Assembly (NCBI GenBank): GCA_002104905.1
Contig: MCFE01000492.1
Location: forward strand, 1-64,000
Direction: 5' to 3'
Source: Basidiobolus meristosporus CBS 931.73
Taxonomy: Eukaryota > Basidiobolomycota > Basidiobolomycetes > Basidiobolales > Basidiobolaceae
Length of the DNA: 64,000 nt
In this document: in pieces, positions 45,505-57,471 of the stretch
Numbering within the stretch: position 1 is the stretch's first letter
How the letters are laid out: every line of letters starts with the position of its first letter
Made by a program: the position numbers and the translations under genes
Notes under the pieces: model-generated
Seen by the model: only the letters and a program-made list of their open reading frames with translations
Told to the model about the DNA's origin: nothing
Databases searched by the model: none

Positions 45505-46752
45505 ATGGATTACGTTCAGACTCCCAGCGCTGAGGTGAAAAGTGCAAAGTTCACGTTACCGAACGACGGTAGCTTGCAGCTGTTCGAGAAAGGCTCGACC
45601 TTTGCAGATCTACTTTTTGGCTCGGTTTGTATTTCTTGGTGATTGTCCATATGGTGCCATTTAACCAACTTTCTTTGAAACTGGTAGGTTGCTGGAATGT
45701 TGGGAAAGCTCATAGAGTATCCCTTGGATACTGTAAAAGTCCGCCTCCAGTCTCAACCAGCGGGTCACATAATGTTCGAGGGTCCTTGGGACTGTCTGAG
45801 AAAGACTGTTCACCACGAGGGGTTTCTTGGGCTGTATCGAGTACGTTTTCATACCAATGTTTAAGACCGAATAGACTTTCTCACCTAGAGGCTACATTCC
45901 ATGGTAATAAGGGTCTTTCCTCACCCCTTGTCGGAGCTATGCTCGAGAATTCGGCCTTATTTGTTGGCTATGCTCAGGGGCAGAAGCTTATTCGAAAATT
46001 CCTACGTGGGGAGGACCTGGATGAGGCAGAGGGGTTACCTGAACTAACCCTTTCGGAGCTGTGTCTGGCTGGAGGATTCTCGGGGATTGCAGCAACTTTT
46101 GTGTTGACTCCTATTGAATTAATCAAGTGCAAACTGCAAGTTCAAGAGGCTCGCATGTACCGAAACTCGGTCTTGGCTGGCAGCCATACGCCTCATTTCT
46201 CGGGGCCAATCTCCGTCATTACACACACTTTGAAGAGCGAAGGTGTGGCTGGGTTTTATCGTGGGAATCTGCCTACCCTGTTCCGTGAAGTCGGCGGAGG
46301 AGCCGCTTGGTTTGGGGTTTATGAGGCTATTTGTCGGAGGTTAATAACACAGAAGCAGAAAGAAACTAAAACTGGAGAGGTCATAACTAAGGGTTCTCTT
46401 GGCGCAGGCCAGCTAATGTTTGCTGGCGCACTTGCCGGCATGTCGTACAATTTTGCGCTGTTCCCAGCGGACGTGATCAAATCACAGATGCAAACTGAAA
46501 TCGAGGTCGCTCCCTCGCAATATTCCCGGCAGCTCAAGCGCGGCATTCTCCAAATAGCCAAGGAGCTTTATGCCGCGGAAGGAATTCGTGGATTCTACCG
46601 TGGCTGTGGAATAACCGTGGCTAAGAGTGCGCCGACAAGTGCAATCATTTTCTTCACACACGTAAGTCGGATCTATTGACCCTCTATCGGGCCTCCCGTG
46701 CTTATTCTTTGTTATTTGCATCCAGGAAACACTAACACGGCGATTCACGTGA
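45505..46752 (+). CDS. ORT1: Mitochondrial ornithine/arginine carrier
   Basis: Four exons (45505-45624, 45688-45840, 45912-46661, 46726-46752), 349 residues, phases all zero. Three carrier repeats have signatures [20 protein letters not shown] and [50 protein letters not shown] and the degenerate third signature (Ser-Gln instead of Thr-Arg) are specific to the Ort1/Arg11/SLC25A15 group. This carrier exports ornithine from the matrix for arginine synthesis. The N-terminal extension of about 35 residues is unlike a presequence. The donor of intron 1 is GTTTGT. The last exon encodes only eight residues (ETLTRRFT). Confidence 0.94.
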
Positions 46753-47003
46753 GCTCGATGGTCCAAAGTATGCCAATGCCGTTGCCGCCATATATTCCCT
46801 GATGTATTATCAAATCCTTTCTTTAATCAAGACCCGATGCACCATACCTCCATCATTATATTAAATCTGTTGTCAATTCAAGTTTCAAAACACCGCCGTA
46901 CTTGGAAAGTTTTAGCACTGTAGTTAGGGGCAAATATCTAGATGGCCCAATCCGTTTATTCAATGCTGGAGTGGTGGGGATGGGCGAATCGATATTAGGT
47001 AGT

Positions 47004-48497
47004 CTAGTAGTAGAGCGAGCGAGTTAGATGGATGGGAATGTCTTTCAATTGCTCAGGATATGCCTTCGCGTAGTCCCAGACGTAAAAGTCGATTAGAATT
47101 GGGTTGACTTTACGATATTTAGATTGGTTCGGGAACTGGTCCATCAGTGTTTGTATTTCCCGACGTAAACACTCAACCGCCCAAATTGAGCATCCACGGA
47201 TTTCCACTTCCAGTCGATCTCCAGAGGGAATAATGGTGTTGCTTCTAAGCAGGGCGAGGAGGTCGCTGGAATACTCCAGAGCATTGAAGTGCACTAAAGC
47301 TTGCGGGACTCTGCCCGTCTGGGTGAGAGGTTGAACAGACGTCTTACATGGTTTTTGACTCTACCTATAATCGGCGAACATGGTGATTTCATCAATATCC
47401 ATAAACTCTCCTAGGCCTTGCCCTTCGAAGCATGCCCTACACATATATTCTTAGCACTGGATGTTGAATCCATTCCATCATATGTGACTATAGTACCAAA
47501 TATCGGCAATAAGTATCTGTGCTCTTTTGTAGATTTGAACTAAGGTAAGAGGCGGCTATTAATGTCGGGTAAATATGTGGACTGCGAACTAACAACGCAC
47601 CTTTTCTGCCACGAAAAAGGTGCTCGTCACGGTAAGAATTGAAGTTATCCACAATGATATGGAGCAGTTTCATGGCACTTTTCTCGGCCTGCTTGATGCA
47701 ATTGACAAAAGATCCACCGAATTTCTACATACGCAATCCATAAATAAGCGCCCAGCAACCCCAAGACATTTATGAATCTTACCTCTACAAGGACTGTTCC
47801 TACTTCGTGAAGTATGGCGAGCCTTTCCGATAGTAGAGGTATAGGTTCCTTCGTATCCGATCTAAAGATGTATGAGAGTTGCTCCTCGGTAATATCTTTG
47901 AATACTCTAGGGTCGGTGATGGAAACTCCCTCGGAGATTGCTGCACCATTGTGGACATTTAGCTCATGCGTATCAGAGGCCCTGGAGTCATGGTCCTCCT
48001 ACCTCTATTTATACTACAACATAAAGTCCAATATCCACGGTACGTATTTCCCTCATAACTGACTGCATATTGGTCGGCTGAATCATACTCCGACCAGAAA
48101 GAGAAATTCAAGGAATCGACCAGGAATATCCTCAAAACGTCAGCCATGTTAGAGGGTAACGAAAAGGATTTTGTATGCAAATCGGGATTACCAGTCGATA
48201 GCCTGCTCGTTGGCAACCTTTGGGTTCAATGGATGCGTTTTCCAGGTTGCCGTGGAGTATTCAGAGGTTTTCATATTTTCAAAGATCTGTTGGTAAAATC
48301 GATTATGCCGTGGCCTTCTCACATGTAAGCCCGGGGAGGATTACCTTTTGGGCTGCTCTTTTGATTCCGTCCTTCGGAACTCCGACATCCTTGCTGTTCT
48401 TCAGAAAAGTTACTTCTGTGTTTGGGTCGAAAAGGTTGGGGAACCAGGTTACCTCGTGAATATATTCGGCACTTGACAAAACTGGGTTGGAGCTCAT
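47004..48497 (-). CDS. QNG1: Queuosine 5'-phosphate N-glycosylase (queuosine salvage protein)
   Basis: Eight exons (48497-48345, 48286-48192, 48130-48003, 47940-47783, 47724-47601, 47539-47497, 47436-47365, 47310-47004) join in phase to 359 residues. Family blocks (formerly DUF2419): SSNPVLSSAEYIHE, DSLNFSFWSEYDSADQYAV, YRGYWTLCCSINRAISEG, KFGGSFVNCIKQAEKSA, YKRAQILIADIW, DIDEITMFADYRVPQALVHF and EVEIRGCSIWAVECL. The enzyme releases the queuine base from queuosine monophosphate for reuse in tRNA. Several splice choices (the 47940 start and the 43-nt exon 6) were fixed only by the family pattern, and the frame closes exactly. It ends 250 nt from the convergent ornithine carrier. Confidence 0.92.
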
Positions 48498-48961
48498 GTT
48501 TTAGAGAAAAGCACAAGCTATCTATGAAGCCCCCAAGATTGAGAAGAGGGTAAAGTTTTTGTTGGGTGGATGTAGCCATAATTCATTGGATTTGGCATAA
48601 AAAAAATTCTGAATGTCACTACCAAGGAATCCTGTCAGAATCCAGTGGGAATACCAGGTAGAACAGCAAGGCAACACAAATCAACTGTCAATAATATATT
48701 GTTGTGTTCCAAAAATCCGTACATTCCGGATAATGGCATAATTAATCATTACCTATTAATAGCAAGTGATCAGGCCGCAATTAAAGAACAAGGGTTTTAG
48801 TGGCCGCTGAAGGTCAGCTGGTAAAAAATCGGTTTCTAATGGATACATAATCGAGGGCGACATGGTCACCCACGATGAAAGAATACAGCAACATGTTGAG
48901 ATACTATAGACAAGGATGACAGGGCGGTCATCGTGAACTACGCTCAAAGAACAGGATGAGG
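48498..48961. other. Intergenic between QNG1 and the MFSD5-like gene
   Basis: QNG1 promoter and the 3' flank of the transporter. The minus frame continuing at 48756-48961 is intron or 3' UTR read-through, not coding. Confidence 0.5.
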
Positions 48962-50774
48962 TCAAGAACGTAAAAAGTGGATTATGGCCAGTGCTGCAAA
49001 TAGGTTGACACTGCATATGGTCAGTAAAGTGGGGGCAGAGGTTGAAGCAGACTACAGATACGACAACCAAACGTGTAAGTATGGTGGATTCGACATGAAC
49101 GTGGTGATTCTTAACGCGTTTCCTTACCGCCAATAGAATGAATACGACGTATACGTTCCAGGGGATTGTGAAGAAGTTCATGATGGTGGATCGTGATTCC
49201 TCGGGTATATAGGCGCTACGTAAGGTACCGATCATCGGATAATACATACCACAGCCAAATTCAAAGATATTGAAGCAGAAGAAAATCCAATTCTGAGTCT
49301 AAATTTGGGAACGGCACAGTGGTTAGCACACCGGGCTGTAGAGAATTTCGTGACTGCCTTACCGATATCAGTTTGGTGCTGATGAGCGCAGCGCCAGAGA
49401 TGAAGAATGTGATCTTTCCTATAGTCTTGGGATTCCATCCAAGGTTTGTTAGGAGCTGGAATACGGAGGAGCCGATCATCATGGACACCATAAAACTGGA
49501 GAAAATAATCCCGAAAGGCAACGTGTTGCTTGCTACAAAAATCCATCTATTCAGCACGGATACTCAACAGAACCTAATGTGATAGGCAACACTACCATCG
49601 GCTGCCTCTAGAATAGGCCCCCACAGGGAAATGATGCTGAACATGGCTCCCTCAAAGAGAGCTTGGACCGCGCCTACCAAGGCGATTCTATGGTCTAGGG
49701 GCAGGAACGTGAGAACGCTGTAAACAAATCTGCTTGGCTTCTCCGCCCTCACCTTTGATGATGTGTGTTATCCCGCGATACAACGAGTCTCGGGTGGTCT
49801 CAAATTTCTACATCAACCCAGAGACGCTTTAATGGCTGAGCAAATAGTTCACAGATCACTGAAAGCTTACCTCAGTTCCGCCATAATTCTCGTTCCAGAA
49901 GATGGTTATCAGTGCTGCACCTAGTCCAAAACACCCAACAGCAGCATAAAATGGGGCTACTTCTCCAAAGATATCTACAATTGTGTCTGCAAAAAGGCCA
50001 CAGCTGATGGCAGTAATTCCGTTTAGGTAGGTGGCCCAGGAAAAGGTTTTTGCCAGTGTAAACGGCGAGAATCCTTTGCAGAGAAGCACCAGAGGAGTCA
50101 GTAGCACATTCGAGTCGCAGCTTTAAGTTTATACTAACCCTCTTTGAAATGCTGGCTAACCATCCAGCTCTCGAAAATGGAATACAGAAGCGACGTACTG
50201 ATTCCTGCCAATACCTTCCCTACAAATAGGAACCCCATGACTGGAAAGGTAGCCATGGTGCTTGAAAGGGAATAAAGTAGGGTAAACCACAGGCAGACTC
50301 GTTTTCTTCCGCTATACAATTTAATTTTAAATTCAACAATCCCATAAAAACTTAACTAGAGCTAGTCGACTCTTACTAGTTATCTGCAATCGACCCAAGT
50401 AAGGCCCCAAACAAGGCACTTGAAAGGTATCCAGTCATGAAGAGAAGCGATATATCATGCATATTCAAACCGTGACTCTTGTATAGTGCATATATGTATG
50501 GACCTTGTAGCCAATCACCCGCTGTAGTTTGAGTTTGTTAAGAATAGCACCAAGATGCCGGCCACATGAAGGTCACCTTACCCATAACTAAGCAATATAC
50601 CAGCAAGTATTTGTTGCGAAAAGAGCGATATTTAACAGGGTCATGTCTCCCACGCTCTTTGTGCGGATCTTCCTCGTCTAAAGGAAGAGGCTCGGCACTT
50701 GCAGAGCGCGAATTGAGAAATGCGAGAAAAAGGGCTGGAACAGTAAGCCCTATAAACGTTTGTGTAAATATCAT
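48962..50774 (-). CDS. Major facilitator transporter, MFSD5 (molybdate-anion transporter) family
   Basis: Nine exons (50774-50582, 50521-50377, 50311-50139, 50073-49871, 49807-49753, 49694-49593, 49532-49363, 49292-49128, 49051-48962) join in phase to 431 residues with about 12 hydrophobic helices. Family marks, in order: AGDWLQGPYIYALYKSHG, LFGALLGSIADNYGRKR, VGKVLAGISTSLLYSIFESW, WNENYGG, VGAVQALFEGAMFSI..LWGP, LPFGIIFSSFMVSMMIGSS and FGCGMYYPMIGTLR. These follow human MFSD5 and algal MOT2 closely along the whole length. MOT2 imports molybdate with high affinity; function in fungi is inferred only. The last exon (SASTSAPTLLTICSVNLFAA) forms the final helix. One donor (GTGTTG at 49592) is weak. 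Confidence 0.92.
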
Positions 50775-53409
50775 GATGCCAGAGCCGCAAAAATAGAGAG
50801 GTGTGTATTTGGCGAAGCAACTGAGAAAAAGAGGCTGGAGGGATGCAATAAAGACGTGCTTCCATGTACAGACACATTGTGACTCAATTTGAATTTAAGT
50901 GATCAGCTCCCTCCTTATTGCCTCCAGATGATGCTATACTGAATGAAAAAGGCGAATGCCGTTTCAAATTATGCAGATAGATCAATATAGTAAAACCGTC
51001 CTCATGGGAATTACCACGGGTTCTCGGAATCCATTTGCCTTTTCCCATTGGCCATTCAACTTCAGTCTGGGTGAAAATCGCACTGAGCTAGTAACCAAAC
51101 CGCTTATTATTGGTAATCCATGGCTGTGGATGTGGGATTCGTACCGATGGCTGGTAGCAAGTGTTCCCGCCATTGATTAATTGCACATTGCTATCAATTA
51201 CTGCTGCGTTGCTTCAAGAGCAGCATGAAACGCTGAATGACAGCGGCCCAGGGTATTGCTATAGGTGTAATATACAGCCTTTGGTATCAAATATGACAGT
51301 GATTGTATGCATTACAAAAACTCGGTTACACTCTAAGCTATTAGCATACGTCTTGCAATCCACCTTCTTGATCTCACTCAGTCATTCCGAAAATGCATAA
51401 TAAATCCTGTAATATCCGTATGAATTTTTGACTTGGTTGAGGTTGGCAAGCATTATGTGATTACTTGTTAGAGAGGGCTGTCTGGCACCTGCTTGCATAT
51501 TAAAAGCTATCATACTCAAGAGCAGCGACAAACCTTAACATTTTCCCAACTGCACGTAGCTCCTATAAATATGGTATATCGAAAAGGATGCAGCTATGGC
51601 CATCCAACCATCTTTTAGTCAGTATAATAAGTGAACACACAAGATCAGGGGTAGGGCCTTCAGCAAAAGAAGTTGGGACATGGTAACTGGCAGCCGGTCT
51701 ACTTGGGGGGATACTTTTTGTTTTAAGAATGCTGAAATTGTATGACCACTAACAACGATAGACCTTTCCCCGATACCTACTGATACTTCCCTTATTGCTG
51801 CAAACTATTTCGTACACTAGGGTTATTGGACCAGAAACCGCTTGTAGTGGCGATATCCCAAAAAAAGGGTAAATCATTACTGGCTCTACCGAGGTGGGTG
51901 GTCGATAATTCTGGTTTGAACAAGGATGCTAGCCCGCTTTATAAGCGTGTTACTACCTACGTTAGTGCTAGTCCTGAGGATGTAGTAGTATACGCGTAGC
52001 ATAAACTAGTAGCTGTGAGGGTCGCAGCGCGACTCATCTCTACTCCCTTCAAAGGATATCAAGATTCTGGTGGCTAGTCATGTTCAAGGTAAAGAGACAA
52101 AAGCCACGCCCAAAGTGGTGTGAGCTTAGATGATTGTATCGTATAATTTTCTCATTTTCTGACCTTATCATAGCCTGTAGCCAAACTCCATAATCTTCGT
52201 TCTTTCGTTATTTGGAAGATATGACTTGCACTTTTTAATGTCTCGTGCAGCTAATCAATCATGAGCCAATTGCATGGTTGTTGATATTTTCGAAACTGAA
52301 TTGCCCCACCAATTCTTGTCTATCATACTACATTATTAACAATTGCTAGTTTGCACAAAATTACTCACGTATGTTTAATACCTATTTACACCAATGTACC
52401 GCAATGCCTTAAACATATTGTCAAGTGAAAATCAGTACTATTTTTAGGGTGAATGCTTCTGTGTCAATAGATGTACTATTTATCGGCAACTTGATGACAC
52501 TACTTGTATAAGAAGGGATGATATTGCTAGCTTGCTTACTACTTTACTGTGTTGATATGTAGATGACATCAGCCTACGATGTTGTCCGTGATTTATCTGA
52601 CCCGAGTCATTTCTTTCTCCTATGTTGTGTCCATTAGCAATCTGTGTGCTCGTCTACTTATTAATATTATACAAACAGTGAGTGGACAACAGCTAATATC
52701 AAATAGTCGATTCAAGGCTCAGCCAAGTAGTGGTGCATCTGAGGTACAAACCTGAAATCCACTTCATAACATACACCACAGCACCAATTGCTTTTCCGAT
52801 TGCATATCTAAGAATATATTGCAGTTTGAACCACCAAGTTCATTGGTATTACTGTCTCAGTAGGATAACATGTACGCATTCGTTTTTCAATGAATTACTG
52901 GTCTTGTATGTATGAGTCGAGTACTTTTGGTAATGTGTCACAATAACTTTCAGAGCCGTCTAGTTCGCCCCGAAACTCTGGCATTGTAGATATCGACTAT
53001 GCCACTTCCTTAAACAACCAGTGCCTCTAGCTGGCTTGAGCTTTGTATGGCAGCTTTAGTTTAATCATTAGTTGATGATTACTCCTGCAATATTCTTATC
53101 CTCCGTAGTTACAAGGCGAGGCCAGCAGCTGGAAATGGCTGCGTGCTCAAAATCAATGCTACTGATATATATGAAGTCAAGCACAGTCTGGATATAGTAT
53201 TGCAAGATATATCTGGCCCCCATTGTTTGAAATAGGCTGCTCAGGAATCGGGTGTAGTGGAATACATGCCAACACTTCTCTATTGATCAAATTTGAAACA
53301 CTGATTACAACATACAACGGCTAAATACATATTGGTTTCTACATTTAGTACATTCGTGGAGATGGGTTAGGGTTCAGTTGATAGATAGCACTTCAGAGAT
53401 GGAGATAGA
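50775..53409. other. Intergenic, about 2.6 kb
   Basis: The longest gene-poor stretch outside the repeats. Base composition is AT-rich with many stop codons in all frames. I see no domain, repeat copy or RNA gene that I can support. Confidence 0.45.
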
Positions 53410-54897
53410 TTAGTAGAGTGCCTTGAAGTCGACCTTTAAGTCACGAATCTCCATTAGCCCAACGCCAGGTTTGGTCCTCAATCGATCAACGTGAATACTA
53501 TCCTTTGGTAGGGACCACGTGTATTTTCTTAACAACATGCTTAATACTACACGCTGCTCAATCAGCGAGAAATTCATTCCCAAACAGCGGCGAGAGCCCC
53601 CACCAAATGGCATCCAAGAGTAAAGATAATGCTCTACCTTCTCATCCAGGAAACGCTCGGGCATGAAGCTGTAGGGGTTATCCCAATTTTTTGGATTATG
53701 GTGCATGGAATAAATATGAATATTGACTGCAGTTCCCTCCGGGAGTACGAACTCTCCAAATTGAACCGACTTCATACAATGGCGAGGTATCACTTGAGAA
53801 GCGGATGGATTCAGGCGCATAGACTCTTTCATAATAGCAGTGATGAGCGGGAGTTCGTTTTGCTGCTGCTGGAAAGTTGGCCATATATCTTGTGGTTCAT
53901 TACCCAATACCCGGATTGCTTCCTCACGGGCCTGCTGTTGGATCGTGGGATGAATGGCCAGATAGTAAATGGCAGACGCAAGAGCGTTTGCTGTGGTGTC
54001 GTGTCCAGCGATGAAAAACGCTACGACATCGTTACGAATCTCTTCCGGAGTAAGCGCCTGGTTCTCCTCCTCTCCTGAAAGAACCATCAAGGTCACTAGA
54101 TCGGCTTTCTGCGAGTCAGTGACTTTATTCTTGCGGATATTCTCAATCTTACTGTTGATAATCTCCATGATAAAGTCATTGAATCTCGCTAGTTCTGTTT
54201 GATATCCACGACGACCAACCAGCGGGAGGTTTTCTAAGTGCGGAAACATGGCGTAGAAAGGATTGCGGATCCCGGTCGTGATGTAATTATACAGTTGAAC
54301 CAGGTCTCCTGCTTTGTTTTCAATAGAGTTGAAATCATAGTCAAAGATGATTTTCCCAAGAGCATCCAGTGTCATGCGCTGCATCAAGTCGGTTACAGAG
54401 ACGGATTCATGGGTGTGCTCAATCTCTACGATCAGCTTGGATACCAGCTCACCAAATGCCGCCGTGCTCCAAGAGCGATGGAACGCAGGGTTCGCCACCT
54501 GACGATGCCTCTTCCACTCTTTTCCGTTGGCCGAGGCTATGTTCACCTGTACAAGTTTGGCGCGTAATGTGTGTGGCAACTCTTTACTCATTTCGATCTT
54601 AGGGAAGGTGTCTATATCCATCAGGATCACCTTAGCATAATCTGGATTTGATACTGAAACCATCCACCTCCCGAAAGAAAATTGCTTTCCAATCCCTTTT
54701 TCATTCAGGACAGGTACCAGGAGCTTGTCGAAACGCTCCAAGCCATCCATGGATCTCAACGTGGCTAGCAGGCTCTTCCAAAAGGGCACTGTTGGGATGT
54801 CGCGCAAGGCCGGAGGGCACCAGAGCTTGGTGTAGAAATGCCAGACAATGGCTAGGAAAAATGTGAGACCAATGATTGGAAGAGTTCCTTGATCCAT
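53410..54897 (-). CDS. Cytochrome P450 monooxygenase
   Basis: Membrane-anchored haem monooxygenase of the endoplasmic reticulum. Intronless, 495 residues from ATG at 54897. N-terminal anchor helix (TLPIIGLTFFLAIVWHFY), helix C WKRHRQVANPAFHR, I-helix oxygen-activation motif AGHDTT, K-helix ExxR (ESMR), PERF motif, and haem loop FGGGSRRCLGMNF with the Cys ligand. It resembles CYP4/CYP5-like fungal families; the substrate is unknown. An in-frame ATG at 54957 would add 20 residues, but a TATATAAG element sits just 11 nt before it, so I prefer the inner ATG, 71 nt downstream of that element, which also begins cleanly at the anchor. Absence of introns contrasts with most neighbours. Confidence 0.93.
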   Translation of the reverse strand: MDQGTLPIIGLTFFLAIVWHFYTKLWCPPALRDIPTVPFWKSLLATLRSMDGLERFDKLLVPVLNEKGIGKQFSFGRWMVSVSNPDYAKVILMDIDTFPKIEMSKELPHTLRAKLVQVNIASANGKEWKRHRQVANPAFHRSWSTAAFGELVSKLIVEIEHTHESVSVTDLMQRMTLDALGKIIFDYDFNSIENKAGDLVQLYNYITTGIRNPFYAMFPHLENLPLVGRRGYQTELARFNDFIMEIINSKIENIRKNKVTDSQKADLVTLMVLSGEEENQALTPEEIRNDVVAFFIAGHDTTANALASAIYYLAIHPTIQQQAREEAIRVLGNEPQDIWPTFQQQQNELPLITAIMKESMRLNPSASQVIPRHCMKSVQFGEFVLPEGTAVNIHIYSMHHNPKNWDNPYSFMPERFLDEKVEHYLYSWMPFGGGSRRCLGMNFSLIEQRVVLSMLLRKYTWSLPKDSIHVDRLRTKPGVGLMEIRDLKVDFKALY

Positions 54898-55836
54898 GCT
54901 AAGCACCACTAGAAACTTGGTCGTTGAATGAAATATACTGATTTGAAGTGGCGTCATCCACTGCTGGCTTATATACTTGTGAAAAGGATATCCGCAGTAA
55001 TTGAGCCTCCAGATCTCTCTATGCGCACTGAGAGTTATTGAATGGACCTCAGCTCCAATGACTGGGTATCTATTGCTAAGATTGGCCGTGTATTACAGGT
55101 TGTAAGTCAAATACGAACTTCATCAGCCCCATAGCATAAAGCCGTGAATTCTCCCAACGTATTACATCATTCTCCAGCATCAGAACCATGCCACTGGCTT
55201 GCAGTCCGGAAACCACATACGCCGAATATCCGACCAGTGTCCGAAACACTTGTGCATGCGTGGTTGAAAGCTACCCAATAGCGGAAAGCAGCGAGGTGTT
55301 TGAGACTGGTGCTCTAGCCTACAACTGTTGGAGTGATAGGAAACCTAACAAAGTGCAGCCATATTTAAGCCTGTTTGGCCTTGCGAATGTAAGTCATTCG
55401 ATGTCATTTTCGAAAATGTCTCAATACAAGTTATCCTTATCAATATAGAATCCTCATTCTCTAGTCAACTTCTACCTAGACCTATGCATCATATTCCAAA
55501 ATTCAAATCAACCATTCGCCACATCATGAATTAATCAACAACAACTAGGGCGCTCCAGACTCCAAAGAGTTGTGAGATATGGTCAGGCTTGGGGATTCGA
55601 TGCTTGAGCTGGGTAATGCGTTTGCCATGTGTATGATATGGCGCACAAGCTCGAACATGTAACATAGTGTGATTACACAAACTCTGCACTGCATTTGCGA
55701 ATCTGGCAAGTGACAAGTTTAGAGTGCCATGGGTCTTGAGTACCGAATACATGCTCCCGGCCCTTCCAAGCTTTTACACATCATGCACAGCATTGACTTC
55801 AAAAAAAAGGTTCAAAAATAGATGATCTCCAACACA
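54898..55836. other. P450 upstream region
   Basis: No gene supported. Frames at 55188-55448 and 55531-55752 look like chance. Confidence 0.45.
54968..54975 (-). promoter_or_regulatory. TATA box of the P450 gene
   Basis: TATATAAG on the minus strand. Its position decides between the two possible P450 start codons. Confidence 0.5.
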
Positions 55837-56060
55837 GTTGGGTGAAACACAGGGACTACTTTGCATGAAGGTGTAGAACTATGTTTCAGAATGTGTAGAT
55901 AAGTATAGGTCTGCTTTGTCCCTCTGGTACACTATGGCACTGTCCAACAGAGCAAGTCAAAGTATATATACCACTTTGATATTCAATAAATCATGAAGTG
56001 AGAACCACATAACTGACTTGCTCTTCCAATCAGGTACAATATCTCCTAAACCCTACAACA
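55837..56060 (+). repeat. Degenerate copia-like LTR (copy 2)
   Basis: From about GTTGGGTGAAACAC to CCTACAACA. The 3' half (ATTCAATAAATCATGAAGTG AGAACCACATAA..) aligns to the other copies; the 5' half is strongly diverged. Confidence 0.65.
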
Positions 56061-56260
56061 GGCTATGAGCCTCAAGTTGTCACTCTGGGGAATATATACT
56101 ATTACAATTGCTGGAGTTTTCCCTCTGATAAAAAGTAGGGTGGCTTTGACTACCAAGTCTGGAAGGTGAAGATAAAGATGATTCTACAAGATAATTCCTT
56201 TGAGATAATGTCACAGAAGAAGAATACTCTCCTAAATGTGTAGGAGAGAAATGTTAAAGC
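56061..56260 (+). mobile_element. Copia-like gag fragment with primer-binding site
   Basis: Directly after the LTR end, GGCTATGAGCCTC resembles the initiator-tRNA-Met anticodon-arm primer-binding site used by copia/Ty5-type elements. About 90 nt later a remnant matches Gag (DYQVWKVKIKMIL pattern, aligned to the copy at 57500). The frame soon breaks. Confidence 0.55.
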
Positions 56261-56654
56261 TGTGGCACTTATTGAATGGTGGATCTGATAGAGTTTCTTG
56301 TTGAGTATGAGGTTATGTTCAATATTGGTGTTGGGTATAGGGTCTTGTATTGGGCACTACAATCTAGGATTGAGTAATATCTCAAGACTCAATGGTAATA
56401 AACCAATCTGTATGGATGAAAAGTAAGGGCACTAGTAGAGTCAGTCAGCAAGGCATGTGAAAAAGAGACAATAGCCAATCAATATACACCAATGTAGGAG
56501 ATGACTGCATGACAGGAATCAAAAAGTGAAAGAAATGGCAGAGAATCAATCAAAAGCAACTTGGCAAAAATGTTCATCTCAACAGTCCCTGAGTTTTTTT
56601 GGGGAATAGGGTGAAATTTTTCCCAACAATTTTTGCACAGTATCCGAGTGGCAT

Positions 56655-57080
56655 CATAACCACATTGCTTCCTTGGTGGCCATACATGCTGCTATATACT
56701 CTGCCTCTATGGTGGAAAGTTCTACTGTTGGTGGCTATCTTGAATTCCATGAAATTGCTCCTTTACAGTAAAGAAAAGTGTACCCTGTGGTGGATCACTG
56801 TCTTCTAAATTTTGTCCCCAATCAGCATCAGAGTATCCCACAGAATTCTTTTCTGAATCCTTATAGGTGTACCTTAAGCAGACATCAGCAGTTCCTTTTA
56901 GGTATCAAAAAATCATCTTAACTGCTGCATTATGATCAGATCCTTTGCTGAGATTATGCTGGCTGACAACTCCAACTAAATATGAGATACCTGGATGGGT
57001 TCCAAGCATGATATACATCAGACTGCCAAACATAGACTGGTAAGGGAATTCTGGGCTTTCAAGTGGCACCAAGCATCCTT
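56655..57080 (-). mobile_element. Ty1/copia pol fragment (end of reverse transcriptase to RNase H)
   Basis: Minus-strand translation reads FPYQSMFGSLMYIMLGTHPG, then ISYLVGVVSQHNL, YLKGTADVCLRY, VGYSDADWGQ and STIEAEYIAACMA, an unmistakable copia reverse transcriptase / RNase H arrangement. It contains at least one stop (before YLKGT) and a frameshift before STIEAEY. It is opposite in orientation to the flanking LTRs, so the locus is rearranged or nested. Confidence 0.88.
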
Positions 57081-57217
57081 GACTTGATTAAGTTTTGACC
57101 AAGTCAAGGTATGTCTCCATTGTGGTAGCTATTAGTTTACAGTCTTCCATTTGGTACTGCTTGAGTACATCTAAAATATATTTGGACTGTCTTAGGGTGA
57201 TAGTCTGGGAAAATCCT

Positions 57218-57471
57218 TGTTGGGATTACTTAGAATATTTTCACCAAAATACCAGGTACCCAGAACATGAAAATTCTCAAAGTTGCTCAAACAGCCTCAA
57301 ACCTTGTACACATGTTCTTAGGACCTTCCTTAGCCTATTCTACGTGTTTGTAATGCCAAGACTATGTAAAAGTATAAATACTACTCTCACATTCAATAAA
57401 TCATTAAGTGAAAACCACATAATCTACTTGTTCTCCCAATCACTTCCAATATCTCCAAGACTCTTACAACA
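57218..57471 (+). repeat. Copia-like LTR (copy 3, best preserved)
   Basis: 254 nt with TGTTGGG..TTACAACA inverted termini (TGTTG / CAACA), as expected of an LTR. It is followed immediately by a primer-binding-site-like sequence (TGTTATGAACTCCC) and a gag remnant, so it is a 5' LTR. Confidence 0.82.

Noticed and set aside
48756-49247. Extended C-terminus for the MFSD5-like protein
   Set aside because: Reading through the intron gives unrelated residues. Splicing 49128 to 49051 restores the final transmembrane helix and stops at 48962.
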